This document shows positions 1 to 7,953 of a DNA stretch of 32,582 bases, piece after piece. The notes beneath the pieces were generated by a model. That model ran no database searches and was not told the DNA's origin. It was given only the letters and a program-made list of their open reading frames with translations. The stretch spans positions 1 through 32,582 of the forward strand of contig JAEXCG010000067.1 in the NCBI GenBank assembly GCA_023402355.1, read 5' to 3'. Every line of letters starts with the position of its first letter. The first letter of the stretch is position 1. Source of the stretch: Bacillota bacterium (lineage in GTDB: Bacteria; Bacillota; Clostridia; Christensenellales; Aristaeellaceae). The translations under genes were made by a program, and so were the position numbers.

Positions 1-98
1 CCACAAGGCCCTTTGGGGGGGGGGGGGGGGGGCCGCCCCCCCCCAAAAGGCAGGGGCTGCGCGCCCCTGCACCCGCGCCTAAGGGCTGTGCCCTTAGG
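1..98. repeat. Cluster of three hairpins with an 18-G tract
   Basis: Three inverted repeats follow one another. The first pairs the right part of an 18-G run (15-32) with nine C residues (36-44), flanked by CCTTT and AAAAGG. The second is GCAGGGGC (50-57) and GCCCCTGC (63-70). The third is CCTAAGGGC (78-86) and GCCCTTAGG (90-98). There is no T-run as in a classical terminator, although the cluster lies just downstream of the minus-strand PLP enzyme gene. It resembles a REP-like intergenic element. The left end may continue outside the window. The G-run length is prone to sequencing or assembly error. Confidence 0.6.
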
Positions 99-118
99 AA
101 TCCCTCCATTAAATGAGA

Positions 119-1294
119 TTATTTTTGCAGGGCCTTTTCCAGACGGAGAAGCGCCTCGCGTAACTGCGCATGCGGGCAGCCGATGTTGAGCCGCAGGAAC
201 CCGTTGCCCTGCGTGCCGAAGAACGAACCCTCCGTGAGCGCGACGCGCGCCACGTCCACCGTGCGCCTATGCAGTTCCTTTTCGTCCACGCCCAGGCTGC
301 GGCAGTCCAGCCACATGAGGTACGTCGCTTCCAACTCGCTCACCCCGATGTGCGGCAGGCGCTCTGCCATGAATTCGTTTACGATCCGACGGGACTCTGC
401 GAGGTAAGCCTTGAGGCCCGCAAGCCACGCGTCGCCGTGCTCGTAGCACGCGCGCGTGCCCACCAGCGCAAACTGATTGCCGCTGACCACGCCGCAGGCG
501 TTCAGTTCCTTTTCGATCGGCGCGCGAAGCGCCTCCCTGGGCGCGAACATCACCGCCTGCTTGAGACCGGCGACGTTGAACGTCTTGCTCGCCGCGGCCA
601 GGGAGACCGCGATCTCCTCCGCGCCGGGGATGGAGAGGATCGGAATGTGGCGCTTGGGCGCGTAGACGAAGTCCGCGTGGATCTCGTCGCAGACCAGCTT
701 CACGCCGTACTGACGGCAGAGCGCGACCACGCGGGAAAGCTCGTCCTCGTCCCACGCGCGGCCCGCCGGGTTGTGCGGGTTGCACAGCAGCATGAGCTTC
801 GCGCCCTGCCGCATGCATTGTTCAAGGCCCACAAAGTCCATCCGCCAGCGGCCGCCTTCATAGAGCAGCGGGTTTTCGACGATGCGGCGGTCGTTTTCCT
901 CGATCGCCCGGAAGAACGGGCCGTAGACCGGCGGCTGAATGATGACGCCGTCGCCGGGCACGGTCATCGTGCGCACGCCCATGCGCAGCCCCGTGATGAC
1001 GCAGGGCAGGAGGACGATGTCTTCTTTCTTGAGCGCAAGGCCGTGATGCCGCCGCCAGTAATCGATGACGCAGGCAAAGTCCGCATCGACCGGCTCGGTG
1101 TAGCCGTAGGTGGCGTGCTGCGCGCGGCGCTCCATCGCCTCACTGACGGCGGGCGGGGAAGGAAAGTCCATGTCCGCAACCCACATCGGCAGCACGTCCG
1201 CGCCCTCGCGCGCGCGCAGAAAGTCCCATTTTTCGCAGTCCGTGCCGACCCGGTCGATGCCCCGGTCGAAGTAAGCAAAGTCAAATGTCTCCAT
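119..1294 (-). CDS. MalY/PatB-type PLP-dependent aminotransferase / C-S lyase
   Basis: 391-residue fold-type I PLP enzyme. Family members cleave cystathionine-type C-S bonds (beta-lyase) or act as aminotransferases in the cytoplasm; which one applies here is not visible. Visible motifs are MWVADMDF (37-44), typical of the MalY/PatB branch, HATYGYT (60-66), CNPHNPAGR (171-179), CDEIHADF (202-209) and SKTFN with the probable PLP lysine at 237. The start at 1294 is preferred over an in-frame ATG at 1321 because AGGAGG lies 9 bases upstream of it and the protein then starts in the usual family way (METFDF). It is the last gene of the probable four-gene operon, 60 bases after the methyltransferase. 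The length is normal for the family. Confidence 0.9.
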   Translation of the reverse strand: METFDFAYFDRGIDRVGTDCEKWDFLRAREGADVLPMWVADMDFPSPPAVSEAMERRAQHATYGYTEPVDADFACVIDYWRRHHGLALKKEDIVLLPCVITGLRMGVRTMTVPGDGVIIQPPVYGPFFRAIEENDRRIVENPLLYEGGRWRMDFVGLEQCMRQGAKLMLLCNPHNPAGRAWDEDELSRVVALCRQYGVKLVCDEIHADFVYAPKRHIPILSIPGAEEIAVSLAAASKTFNVAGLKQAVMFAPREALRAPIEKELNACGVVSGNQFALVGTRACYEHGDAWLAGLKAYLAESRRIVNEFMAERLPHIGVSELEATYLMWLDCRSLGVDEKELHRRTVDVARVALTEGSFFGTQGNGFLRLNIGCPHAQLREALLRLEKALQK

Positions 1295-1354
1295 GGTGTA
1301 AAACCTCCTCGTGTATCTCAAAAATAGGCTTTCTTTTGAAGCGCCCCGCGTCCG

Positions 1355-1954
1355 TTACGCCACGCACTGGAGGATCCAGTAGCCCGCGTCGCGCGCGATC
1401 ACCTCCGCAGAGGCAAAGAGCGTGCGCAGGTACTTGAGCGCGGAGGGCGCGCCTTGCTGCTTGCGGATGACGAGAAAGAGCCGCCCGCCCTCCGGCAGGC
1501 GCGCGCGGCTGTCCGCGAACATTTTGTAGATGACCTGCTTGCCCGCGCGGATGGGCGGATTGGTGACCACGGCGTCAAACAGGCCCTCGACGTGCTCCAG
1601 CCCGTCGCTGAGCACCGCCTCCGCCTGCATGCCGTTTATGCGCACGTTTTGTTCGGCAAGGCCGAGCGCGCGGCTGTTGACGTCCGACATGACGAGCGAA
1701 AGCTCCGGAAAGCGGGCCAGCATCAGCACGCTCAGCGCGCCCCAGCCGCAGCCCAGATCGAGCACGCGGCCCGACAGGTCGCCCGGGAGGGACGACGCCA
1801 GCAGCAGCGTGCCCGGGTCCACATGCCCCTTGGAAAACACGCCCGCGTCCGTGGTGAAGGTAAGAGCTCTGCCGCTAAACTCGAACCCGAACGTCCGCAG
1901 CTCGTGCGCGGAGGCGGGGGAGGCGGTGTAGTAATGATCGCTGTGCTCCGGCAT
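1355..1954 (-). CDS. RsmC-like class I SAM-dependent methyltransferase
   Basis: 199 residues. Family members are small RsmC/YbxB-type enzymes that methylate guanine N2 in 16S rRNA. The SAM-binding motif I is DLGCGWG (66-72), followed by an acidic residue at the end of strand 2 (SDVNS, 90-94). The catalytic NPP motif is at 132-134 (TNPPIRAGK), typical of N-directed methyltransferases of guanine. The N-terminal YYT...FTTDAGVFSKGHVD pattern matches the single-domain form of the family. A GGAGG site lies a few bases before the ATG. It sits 31 bases after the pseudouridine synthase, so two RNA-modifying enzymes are probably co-transcribed. The exact target base is inferred from the family. Confidence 0.87.
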   Translation of the reverse strand: MPEHSDHYYTASPASAHELRTFGFEFSGRALTFTTDAGVFSKGHVDPGTLLLASSLPGDLSGRVLDLGCGWGALSVLMLARFPELSLVMSDVNSRALGLAEQNVRINGMQAEAVLSDGLEHVEGLFDAVVTNPPIRAGKQVIYKMFADSRARLPEGGRLFLVIRKQQGAPSALKYLRTLFASAEVIARDAGYWILQCVA

Positions 1955-1985
1955 GGTCTGCCTCCTTGTACGTCAAAGCATCGGG

Positions 1986-2714
1986 CTATTTCGTGCTTTC
2001 GATCAGCGCCTCAAGCTCTGCGTCCGTCAGCTCGCGATATTCGCCCGGCGACAGAGCCGGGTCGAGCGAAACGGGGCCGATGGACAGCCGCTTTAAGTAG
2101 ACGACGCGCACGCCGCGCGCTGAAAACATGCGCTTGACCTGGTGAAACTTGCCCTCCTGCACCGTGCAGAGGGACTCCGACTCCTGCGGCGCGCTGCGCA
2201 CGATTTCAAGCCGAGCGGGCATCGCCCGAAAGTCGGAAAGCTGCAATCCCTCGGCAAAGGCCTGCACGTCCGCATCGCCGAGCGGCCCGTCCACGCGCGC
2301 GAAGTACACCTTGTCTACGTGGCGTTTCGGACTGATGATCCGGTGTCCCAGCGTGCCGTCGCTGGTGAGCAGCAGCAGCCCCTCGGTGTCCTTGTCAAGA
2401 CGCCCAACCGGCATGCAGCCGCAGGCGCGGTAGAGCGGGGGCAGCAGGTCGAGCACGGTCCTGGCGCGGGCGTCCTCCGCCGCGGTGAGCACGCCCGCAG
2501 GCTTGTTCATCATCAGGTGGCGGTTTTGCTTGTAGCAAAGAAGCTTCCCATCGAGCGCGACCCGCGCGGACGCGGCGTCGATATGTCTTCCGCCGTCGCG
2601 CTCGGGCGCGCCGTCTACGCTGACGCGCCCCGCGCGCAGCACGTCTTTGAGTTCGCTGCGCGTGCCGCAGCCCAGAAAGGCGAGATAGCGGTCCAGCCGC
2701 ATCCTGTCAGACAT
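1986..2714 (-). CDS. RsuA-family pseudouridine synthase
   Basis: 242 residues. An N-terminal S4 RNA-binding domain (about 5-55) is followed by a pseudouridine synthase domain. The signature GRLDKDTEGLLLLTSDG begins at 104, with the catalytic aspartate at 107. NKPAGVLTA (70-78) and the C-terminal KRLSIGPVSL are also typical. Relatives convert a uridine of 16S rRNA (position 516) to pseudouridine, though RluB/RluE-like targets are possible. The start at 2714 has AAGGAGT 7 bases upstream and gives an 8-base overlap with the end of the DUF975 gene, suggesting translational coupling. A longer in-frame start at 2783 would lie deep inside that gene and lacks family similarity. Confidence 0.9.
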   Translation of the reverse strand: MSDRMRLDRYLAFLGCGTRSELKDVLRAGRVSVDGAPERDGGRHIDAASARVALDGKLLCYKQNRHLMMNKPAGVLTAAEDARARTVLDLLPPLYRACGCMPVGRLDKDTEGLLLLTSDGTLGHRIISPKRHVDKVYFARVDGPLGDADVQAFAEGLQLSDFRAMPARLEIVRSAPQESESLCTVQEGKFHQVKRMFSARGVRVVYLKRLSIGPVSLDPALSPGEYRELTDAELEALIESTK

Positions 2715-3492
2715 CGGTGTACTCCTTGGGCGTGGGCAGGAGGATGCCCTCCTGACGCTTGAAGATGAGGTAATACGCGGCAAAGACCGCGCTGACGTAG
2801 GGCGCGACGAACAGGTACGCCACGCCCGCGGTGGCGGCGGAAAGCAGGTACCAGGGCGTGAAGCTGAGGGCGAGCGTCAGCAGCTCCCAGAGCCGCCCAC
2901 GCGTGGCGGAGACGGACATGTCCACCGCCTCCTGCGCGGTGAGGTAGGTGTATTCCCACGCGAAATAGGGCGCAAAGGCATAGCGTAGCGTGCAGAAGCT
3001 GAAAGCGAAGATAAAAGAGGCCACCCCGGCGGCCCACAGCAGGTTCAGCGCCCACGCGGGCAGGGCGCTGCCCGCCGCGCGCATCAGGTTGGAAAGCAGG
3101 CACGGCAAGAGCGCGATGCCCGACCAGACGGCCTGGCGCAAGAAGACGTTGAGGCCCGTAAAGTACGCGTGGCGGTACTGCGCCTTGTCCGAAAAGATCG
3201 CCAGCATGGACTGCACGCGCTGCGGATGCCCGCTGACGAGCGCGATAAAATAGCCCGCGAGCGATACGTTCATGGGCAGGGTGACGAACAGCGAGATGAG
3301 CAGCGCGAAGGCGCCGATGAAGAAGCTGTGCAGGTCGATGCGCCCCGCGATCAGGTAGCGCACGACGGAGTAGACGGATACGTCCAAGATAAGGCCCGGC
3401 AGGCGCGCCAGCAGCACGGCGAGCACGGGGCCGAGCGGCCGCTGCCAGACGGCGGCGCGCGCGCCGAGCTTGATTTCCGAGCGGTTTAACAT
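2707..3492 (-). CDS. DUF975 family integral membrane protein
   Basis: 261 residues with about five to six hydrophobic segments, so an integral membrane protein. The C-terminal part carries the DUF975 pattern: an amphipathic SATRGRLWEL stretch, then LSFTPWYLLSAATAG, then a PYV...YYLIF segment. The function of the family is unknown. The start at 3492 is chosen because AAAGGA lies about 8 bases upstream; for the ATG at 3501 the same site would touch the start codon. It is first in a probable four-gene operon from the promoter at 3524-3552 and overlaps the pseudouridine synthase gene by 8 bases. Co-transcription with RNA-modification genes gives no clear clue to its role. Confidence 0.8.
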   Translation of the reverse strand: MLNRSEIKLGARAAVWQRPLGPVLAVLLARLPGLILDVSVYSVVRYLIAGRIDLHSFFIGAFALLISLFVTLPMNVSLAGYFIALVSGHPQRVQSMLAIFSDKAQYRHAYFTGLNVFLRQAVWSGIALLPCLLSNLMRAAGSALPAWALNLLWAAGVASFIFAFSFCTLRYAFAPYFAWEYTYLTAQEAVDMSVSATRGRLWELLTLALSFTPWYLLSAATAGVAYLFVAPYVSAVFAAYYLIFKRQEGILLPTPKEYTDV

Positions 3493-3523
3493 GAGGCCCA
3501 TCCTTTGAATTCAATGCCTTTTC

Positions 3524-3552
3524 ATTATAACGCATTCGGTGCGCGAGCGCAA
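3524..3552 (-). promoter_or_regulatory. Sigma-A type promoter of the DUF975-rsuA-rsmC-PLP operon
   Basis: On the minus strand TTGCGC (3547-3552) and a perfect TATAAT (3524-3529) are separated by 17 bases. Transcription would begin around 3517, about 25 bases before the start codon at 3492. Confidence 0.75.
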
Positions 3553-3591
3553 TCTTTGCAGAGGACGAAAAGTATGGACGACAAAGGACGC

Positions 3592-3620
3592 GAAAAACAA
3601 AAGCGCGCCCGTAAGCGCGC
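3592..3620 (-). terminator. Rho-independent terminator of the MFS transporter pair
   Basis: Minus-strand hairpin GCGCGC (3615-3620), six-base loop, GCGCGC (3603-3608), followed by a T-rich tract TTTTGTTTTT (3602-3593 read on the minus strand). It lies about 80 bases after the MFS stop and just before the -35 region of the next minus-strand promoter. Confidence 0.75.
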
Positions 3621-3698
3621 GGTCACCGGCGAAGCGTATAGGGAAACGAACAAGAGAGAGGGAGCAGCGCGCAAATTTCTGCGCCGGACGGTGCGGGC

Positions 3699-4988
3699 TT
3701 ACGCCCGCTGCTGCTTGTAGCGCGCGATGAAGAGCGAAAGCGCGATGAGCCGCCAGAGGAAGACGCCCGCGTTCAGCGCGAACAGCGCGCGGGCGTCCGC
3801 GCCGAGCGCCGTGTACAGGTGCACGCCCAGGAGCGGCATCAGGCTGTTGGAGAGCGTCACGAGGATCGTGTACAGGCTGACGAGGAAGGATCGGCCCCGC
3901 TCGGGCAGGACGGACAGCAGCATCTGCACCACGCACAGGTTGATGCTGCTCTGCGGCGCGTAAAGCAGCGCCACCAGCACGACGAACGCGCCGGGGCGAA
4001 GCGCGGGCGGCAGCGCGAGGCAAACGCAGATCGTGACCGGGCAGAGGACGAGCCCGCCGATGCCGAAGAGCAGCGAGAAGCCCACGCCGCGCTTTTGGTT
4101 GAGGCGGGCGAACAGCCCGATCGTCAGAAGCTGGCCCACGGAGCACAGCGCGTTGGTGACACTCATGTCGAGCTCCGTCATGCCGACGTATTGCGTCTGG
4201 GCGATAAACCACATGCTCCAGTCGATGTGCCAGCTCAGGTAAAAGAAGAGGATGCAGAAGAAGAACGACCGAAACGCGCGGCTGTGCGCGGCCTCCAAAA
4301 GGGCGGCTTTCGCGTCGGCAAGCGAGAAGCCGTTTTCCACGCGCAGCCGGTCGGACACGGGCATGCGCCGCAGGACCAGCGCGGCAATCAGCATCGCCGC
4401 GCCGCAGGAGTAGTAAAACACGCGCAGCACGCCCAGCTTTTCCGCGCTTTGCGCGCAGGCGGACATCGCCGCCCCGCACAGCAGCGGCGTCAGCGTGCCG
4501 ATGAAGAACATGAAGCGGTTGCGGAAGGCGAAGACGCCGTTTCGATCGCGCGGCTCCGCGACGACGTCGCCGAAAAAGCTCTGCCACTGGGCGTTGTACA
4601 CGGCGAGCAGGCCGCTGGTGAGGGCGAGGAACACGAAGAAGAACGTCATGCGCCCTTCGCCCATGGCGGGCACGCTGCCGAAGAAGAAGTACATGACGCC
4701 CATCAGCGCGAGGGTGAAGACGGGCAGCGTGCGCGGGGAGCGCAGCCGCTCGCCGACGAGGCCGCTGGGGAGCAGCAGCAGCACGGCGGTCAGGTTGGCG
4801 ACGGTCTGCACCAGGCCGATCTGCACGTCGCTCGCCCCCAGGTTCATCGCGTACAGGTTGTTGCCGAAGTTGTTGATCGACGTGATGTACTGGATGAGCA
4901 CGCCCTCCAGCGCGAAGAGGAGCATGACGCGGCCCTGGCCGGTTGAAAGCAGCGAATGGCGTCTAAGCGCCCGAAGCATGGTCTGCAT
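3699..4988 (-). CDS. MFS transporter, downstream copy of a tandem pair
   Basis: 429 residues with about 12 hydrophobic segments; a major facilitator superfamily permease of the inner membrane. Visible family features are the loop 2-3 pattern LVGERLRSPR (76-85), a long cytoplasmic loop near the middle (ADAKAALLEAAHSRAFRS) and FARLNQKRGVG in the second half. The substrate is unknown. The protein aligns without gaps over its whole length with the one encoded at 5046-6335. Even the leader motif CGAGGGATCGC before the start is shared, so this is a tandem duplication. The gap between the two genes is 57 bases with no terminator, and both probably use the promoter at 6380-6407. Differences cluster in the C-terminal half, which may mark altered substrate range. 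Confidence 0.88.
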   Translation of the reverse strand: MQTMLRALRRHSLLSTGQGRVMLLFALEGVLIQYITSINNFGNNLYAMNLGASDVQIGLVQTVANLTAVLLLLPSGLVGERLRSPRTLPVFTLALMGVMYFFFGSVPAMGEGRMTFFFVFLALTSGLLAVYNAQWQSFFGDVVAEPRDRNGVFAFRNRFMFFIGTLTPLLCGAAMSACAQSAEKLGVLRVFYYSCGAAMLIAALVLRRMPVSDRLRVENGFSLADAKAALLEAAHSRAFRSFFFCILFFYLSWHIDWSMWFIAQTQYVGMTELDMSVTNALCSVGQLLTIGLFARLNQKRGVGFSLLFGIGGLVLCPVTICVCLALPPALRPGAFVVLVALLYAPQSSINLCVVQMLLSVLPERGRSFLVSLYTILVTLSNSLMPLLGVHLYTALGADARALFALNAGVFLWRLIALSLFIARYKQQRA

Positions 4989-5045
4989 AAGCGATCCCTC
5001 GCCGTCTTTGATAAGAGAATGCGTAGCGAAAAAATGGCAGGGGCT

Positions 5046-6335
5046 TTAGACCCGCTCGCGGCGATAGCGCAAAACGAAGATGAGCAGCGAGCAGGCGCGC
5101 CAGAGAAACACGCCCGCGTTCAGCATAAACAGCGCGCGGGCGTCCGCGCCGAGCGCCGTGTACAGATGCACGCCCAACAGGGGCAGCAGGCTGTTGGAAA
5201 GCGTGATGACGATGGTGTACAGGCTGACGAGGAAGGATCGGCCCCGCTCGGGCAGGTTTGCCAGCAGCATTTGCACGACGCACAGGTTGATGCAGCTTTG
5301 CGGCGCGGAGAAGAGCGCGACCAGCAGGATGAACACGGCGGGGCGCACGGTCAGCGGCAGCGCGAGGCAGAGGCAAACGGTAAACGGACAGAAGACCAGC
5401 CCCGCGATGCCGAAGAGGAAGGAAAAGCCCACGCCGCGCTTTTGGTTGAGGCGGGCGAACAGCCCGATGGTCAGAAGCTGCCCCACGCAGGAAAGCGCGT
5501 TGAGCACGCTCATGTCGAGCTCGGTCATGCCGACGTATTGCGTCTGGGCGATAAACCACATGCTCCAGTCGATGTGCCAGCTCAGGTAAAAGAAGAGGAT
5601 GCAGAAGAAGAAGGAGCGAAACGCGCGGCTGTGCGCCGCGAGCGACAGCGCTTCCTTCGCGTCGGCGAGCGAGAAGTTCTTCTCCGCGCGCGGGCGGTCG
5701 GACACGGGCATGCGCCGCAGAATCAGCGCTGCGACCAGCATCGCCGCCCCGCAGGAGTAATAGAACGCGCGCAGCACGCCCAGCTTTTCCGCGCTTTGCG
5801 CGCAGGCGGACATCGCCGCCCCGCACAGCAGCGGCGTGCATGTGCCGATGAAGAACATGAAGCGGTTGCGGAAGGCGTAGACGTCGTTTCGCTTGCGGGG
5901 GTTTTCGACGACGTCGCCGAAGAAGCTCTGCCATTGGGCGTTGTACACGGCGAGCAGGCCGCTGGTGAGGGCGAGGAACACGAAGAAGAACGTCATGCGC
6001 CCTTCGCCCATAGCGGGCACGCTGCCGTAGAAAAAGTACATGACGCCCATCAGCGCGAGGGTGAAGACGGGCAGCGTGCGCGGGGAGCGCAGCCGCTCGC
6101 CGATGAGGCCGCTGGGGAGGAGCAGCAGCACGGCGGTCATATTGGCGACGGTCTGCACCAGGCCGATCTGCACGTCGCTTGCGCCCATGTTCGTGGCGTA
6201 CAGGTTGTTGCCAAAACCGTTGACGGAGCTGATGTACTGAATGAGCACGCCCTCCAGCGCGAAGAGGAGCATGACGCGGCCCTGGCCGGTTGAAAGCAGC
6301 GGGTGACGTTTGAGTGCCCTGAGCATGGACTGCAT
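5046..6335 (-). CDS. MFS transporter, upstream copy of a tandem pair
   Basis: 429 residues, about 12 membrane segments, the same family and length as the protein encoded at 3699-4988. The N-terminal 280 residues are almost unchanged between copies (for example SWHIDWSMWFIAQTQY in both), while the last 150 residues show most substitutions. A GAGGG site lies a few bases before the ATG. The gene has a good promoter 45-70 bases upstream and is divergent from the sugar ABC operon. The transported compound cannot be told; nearby carbohydrate genes make sugar or drug export/import possible, but this is only inference. An intact frame and normal length argue that both copies are functional. Confidence 0.88.
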   Translation of the reverse strand: MQSMLRALKRHPLLSTGQGRVMLLFALEGVLIQYISSVNGFGNNLYATNMGASDVQIGLVQTVANMTAVLLLLPSGLIGERLRSPRTLPVFTLALMGVMYFFYGSVPAMGEGRMTFFFVFLALTSGLLAVYNAQWQSFFGDVVENPRKRNDVYAFRNRFMFFIGTCTPLLCGAAMSACAQSAEKLGVLRAFYYSCGAAMLVAALILRRMPVSDRPRAEKNFSLADAKEALSLAAHSRAFRSFFFCILFFYLSWHIDWSMWFIAQTQYVGMTELDMSVLNALSCVGQLLTIGLFARLNQKRGVGFSFLFGIAGLVFCPFTVCLCLALPLTVRPAVFILLVALFSAPQSCINLCVVQMLLANLPERGRSFLVSLYTIVITLSNSLLPLLGVHLYTALGADARALFMLNAGVFLWRACSLLIFVLRYRRERV

Positions 6336-6586
6336 GCGCGATCCCTCGCCGACTCTGTTTATTTGTCGTATTCGCCCCTATTGTATCATAGTTTCGGCGC
6401 GCGGCAAGGGGCGGGCACAAAAATATTTTACGTCTGGAGTGCAGTGGAAGGAAAGGTGGATGTTTATGTTTGCGCCCACAAAACAGGTCAGATTGCGCGG
6501 GAAAAAGGTTTCTGATTTGTGTGGCATGCCCTATGATGAAGGCAGCAAAACCGAACGACGACATCGGAAATGAAAGGAGAATGGAC
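6336..6586. other. Divergent intergenic region between MFS pair and sugar ABC operon
   Basis: About 250 bases without a gene. The left part carries the minus-strand promoter described at 6380-6407. The right part must hold the plus-strand promoter for the binding-protein gene. The best candidate -10 is TATGAT (6532-6537) with a poor -35, which suits an activated or regulated promoter. GGCATGCC just before it is an 8-bp palindrome and a possible operator. No convincing small gene was seen. Confidence 0.4.
6380..6407 (-). promoter_or_regulatory. Promoter of the MFS transporter pair
   Basis: On the minus strand TTGCCG (6402-6407) and TACAAT (6380-6385) are separated by 16 bases. Just upstream is an AT-rich stretch with the perfect 10-bp palindrome AAAATATTTT (6420-6429), which could act as an UP element or an operator. 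Confidence 0.6.
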
Positions 6587-7894
6587 ATGATGAGGAAGAC
6601 CCGGCGTTTCTTTGTACTGCTGATCTCGCTTTGCTGTCTCATGGCGTCCGTGCAGCCCGCCTCGGCGGCCAGGGAGGAAATGATCGTGGCGATCAGCGCG
6701 GACATGGAGAATACCCCGTGGTTTGAGGAGGCGCTCGCATCGTTTGAAGCGGCGCATCCGGAAATCGAGGTCGTACTCGAACCGCACGAGGGCATCTCCG
6801 CGCGCTCGAAGTTTGTCAGCGCGGCATACGCGAATAACGCGCCCGACGTACTGCTGGCGAACCTGTATTGGGTGAAGGACTTTGCGCAAAACGGCTGGCT
6901 TACGCCGCTGTCGGATTACTTTACGCAGGAAGAACTGGCCGATTTTTATCCCGACTTTGTGAATTACGCGACGGTGGACGACAAGGTTTACGGCTTGTTC
7001 AATTCGACCGACGTGGCGACGATCATCTACCGCAAGAGCCTGCTGAAGGACGCGGGCATCGAGCTTCCCGCGCTGACGGAGGCGATGACCTGGGAGCAGT
7101 TCTTCGACGCGGCCGGCAAGCTGACGCGGGACACGAACGGCGACGGCACGCCCGACGTATGGGGCGCGGGCATCATCGGTTACCGCGGCGGCGCGACGAC
7201 GTACACCAACTTCCCGATTTTCTTCATGCTGGGCGGTGAACTGATAAACGCGGAGGGCATGCCGGCCTTTAACACGGAGGCAGGCTGCGGCGCGATGCAG
7301 TTCTACCACGATCTGGTGTACAAGTACGGGGTTTCCCCGAAGGAGAGCTACTCCTACGACAACACCAACCTGCTCTCGAGCTTCAACGCAGGACAATATG
7401 CCATGCTGCTCGGCGCAAGCTACATGATTAACGATCTGGAGACCCAGTTCCCGGGCGACGTAGGCGCCATGTTATACCCCGTGCCGGAGGCCGGCATGGA
7501 CAGCGAAGGGCTGTCCGGCGGCTGGATGTACACGATCATGTCGCAAAATGAGGACATCAAGCCCGTCGCTGCGGAGTTCATCAAAGAGATGGTGTCCAGC
7601 GAAAACAGCGTCAAGCGTTACTTCGAAAACGGTGCGCTGCCCGTGCGCTCTTCGGCCTTCGAGGCCATCGGCGCGGAGCTGGACGACACGCGCAGGGAAT
7701 GGATGACCGTCTTTTCCAAGCAGATGGAACACACGAACCTCAAGCCCGGCGACGCGATTTACGACATCCTGCAGGACGAGTACACGGTCGCGCTCCAGGA
7801 GGTCATGATGGACCAGAAGACGCCGGAGGAGGCGGTGCAAAACGCTTACGACAACACGGTATCCAGAGCGAAGGAAGCCGGCATTTTGAAGTGA
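6587..7894 (+). CDS. ABC transporter extracellular sugar-binding protein (family 1)
   Basis: 435 residues. A signal peptide (basic MMRKTRRF, a hydrophobic core, then PASAA) is followed by a mature domain that starts with EEMIVAISAD, as in family 1 solute-binding proteins. Later parts show GLFNSTDVATIIYRKSLLKD, TWEQFFDAAGKLT and SGGWMYTIM, typical of sugar-binding members. It would bind an oligosaccharide outside the membrane and deliver it to the two permeases that follow. Of three in-frame ATGs (6581, 6587, 6590) the one at 6587 has the best spacing, 7 bases after AAAGGAG. Unusually, there is no clear lipobox: cysteines at LCC lack the small residue before them, so cleavage at ASA-A by signal peptidase I is more likely. 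It is the first gene of the operon. Confidence 0.92.
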   Translation: MMRKTRRFFVLLISLCCLMASVQPASAAREEMIVAISADMENTPWFEEALASFEAAHPEIEVVLEPHEGISARSKFVSAAYANNAPDVLLANLYWVKDFAQNGWLTPLSDYFTQEELADFYPDFVNYATVDDKVYGLFNSTDVATIIYRKSLLKDAGIELPALTEAMTWEQFFDAAGKLTRDTNGDGTPDVWGAGIIGYRGGATTYTNFPIFFMLGGELINAEGMPAFNTEAGCGAMQFYHDLVYKYGVSPKESYSYDNTNLLSSFNAGQYAMLLGASYMINDLETQFPGDVGAMLYPVPEAGMDSEGLSGGWMYTIMSQNEDIKPVAAEFIKEMVSSENSVKRYFENGALPVRSSAFEAIGAELDDTRREWMTVFSKQMEHTNLKPGDAIYDILQDEYTVALQEVMMDQKTPEEAVQNAYDNTVSRAKEAGILK

Positions 7895-7899
7895 AGGGC

Positions 7900-7935
7900 G
7901 CCGGGCCGCGGCATTGAAAGACGCCGCGGCCCGGC
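7900..7935 (+). other. Intercistronic 13-bp perfect hairpin after the binding-protein gene
   Basis: GCCGGGCCGCGGC (7900-7912) and GCCGCGGCCCGGC (7923-7935) form a perfect 13-bp stem with a 10-base loop, without a T-run. It lies between the binding-protein and permease genes. In other sugar ABC operons such hairpins protect the upstream mRNA or partly stop transcription, so that more binding protein than permease is made. That role is inferred here. Confidence 0.7.
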
Positions 7936-7953
7936 AGCCGAGGAGGGATGGAC

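Noticed and set aside
1..118. CRISPR-like array
   Set aside because: The palindromes differ from one another and there are no equal repeats with spacers.
5150..6300. Frameshift or assembly collapse suspected because two MFS copies are so similar
   Set aside because: Both frames are intact, with many scattered differences and separate flanks, so they are real paralogues.
6581..6586. ATG at 6581 as start of the sugar-binding protein
   Set aside because: It is only one base from the ribosome site AAAGGAG, too close; the ATG at 6587 has normal spacing.
4963..6795. Long minus-strand open frame through the upstream MFS gene and the intergenic region
   Set aside because: Arg/Ala/His-rich shifted frame of the MFS gene, running across the promoter region; no family resemblance.
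7900..7935. Hairpin read as a terminator ending the binding-protein mRNA
   Set aside because: No T-run follows, and the permease gene lies directly downstream without its own recognisable promoter.
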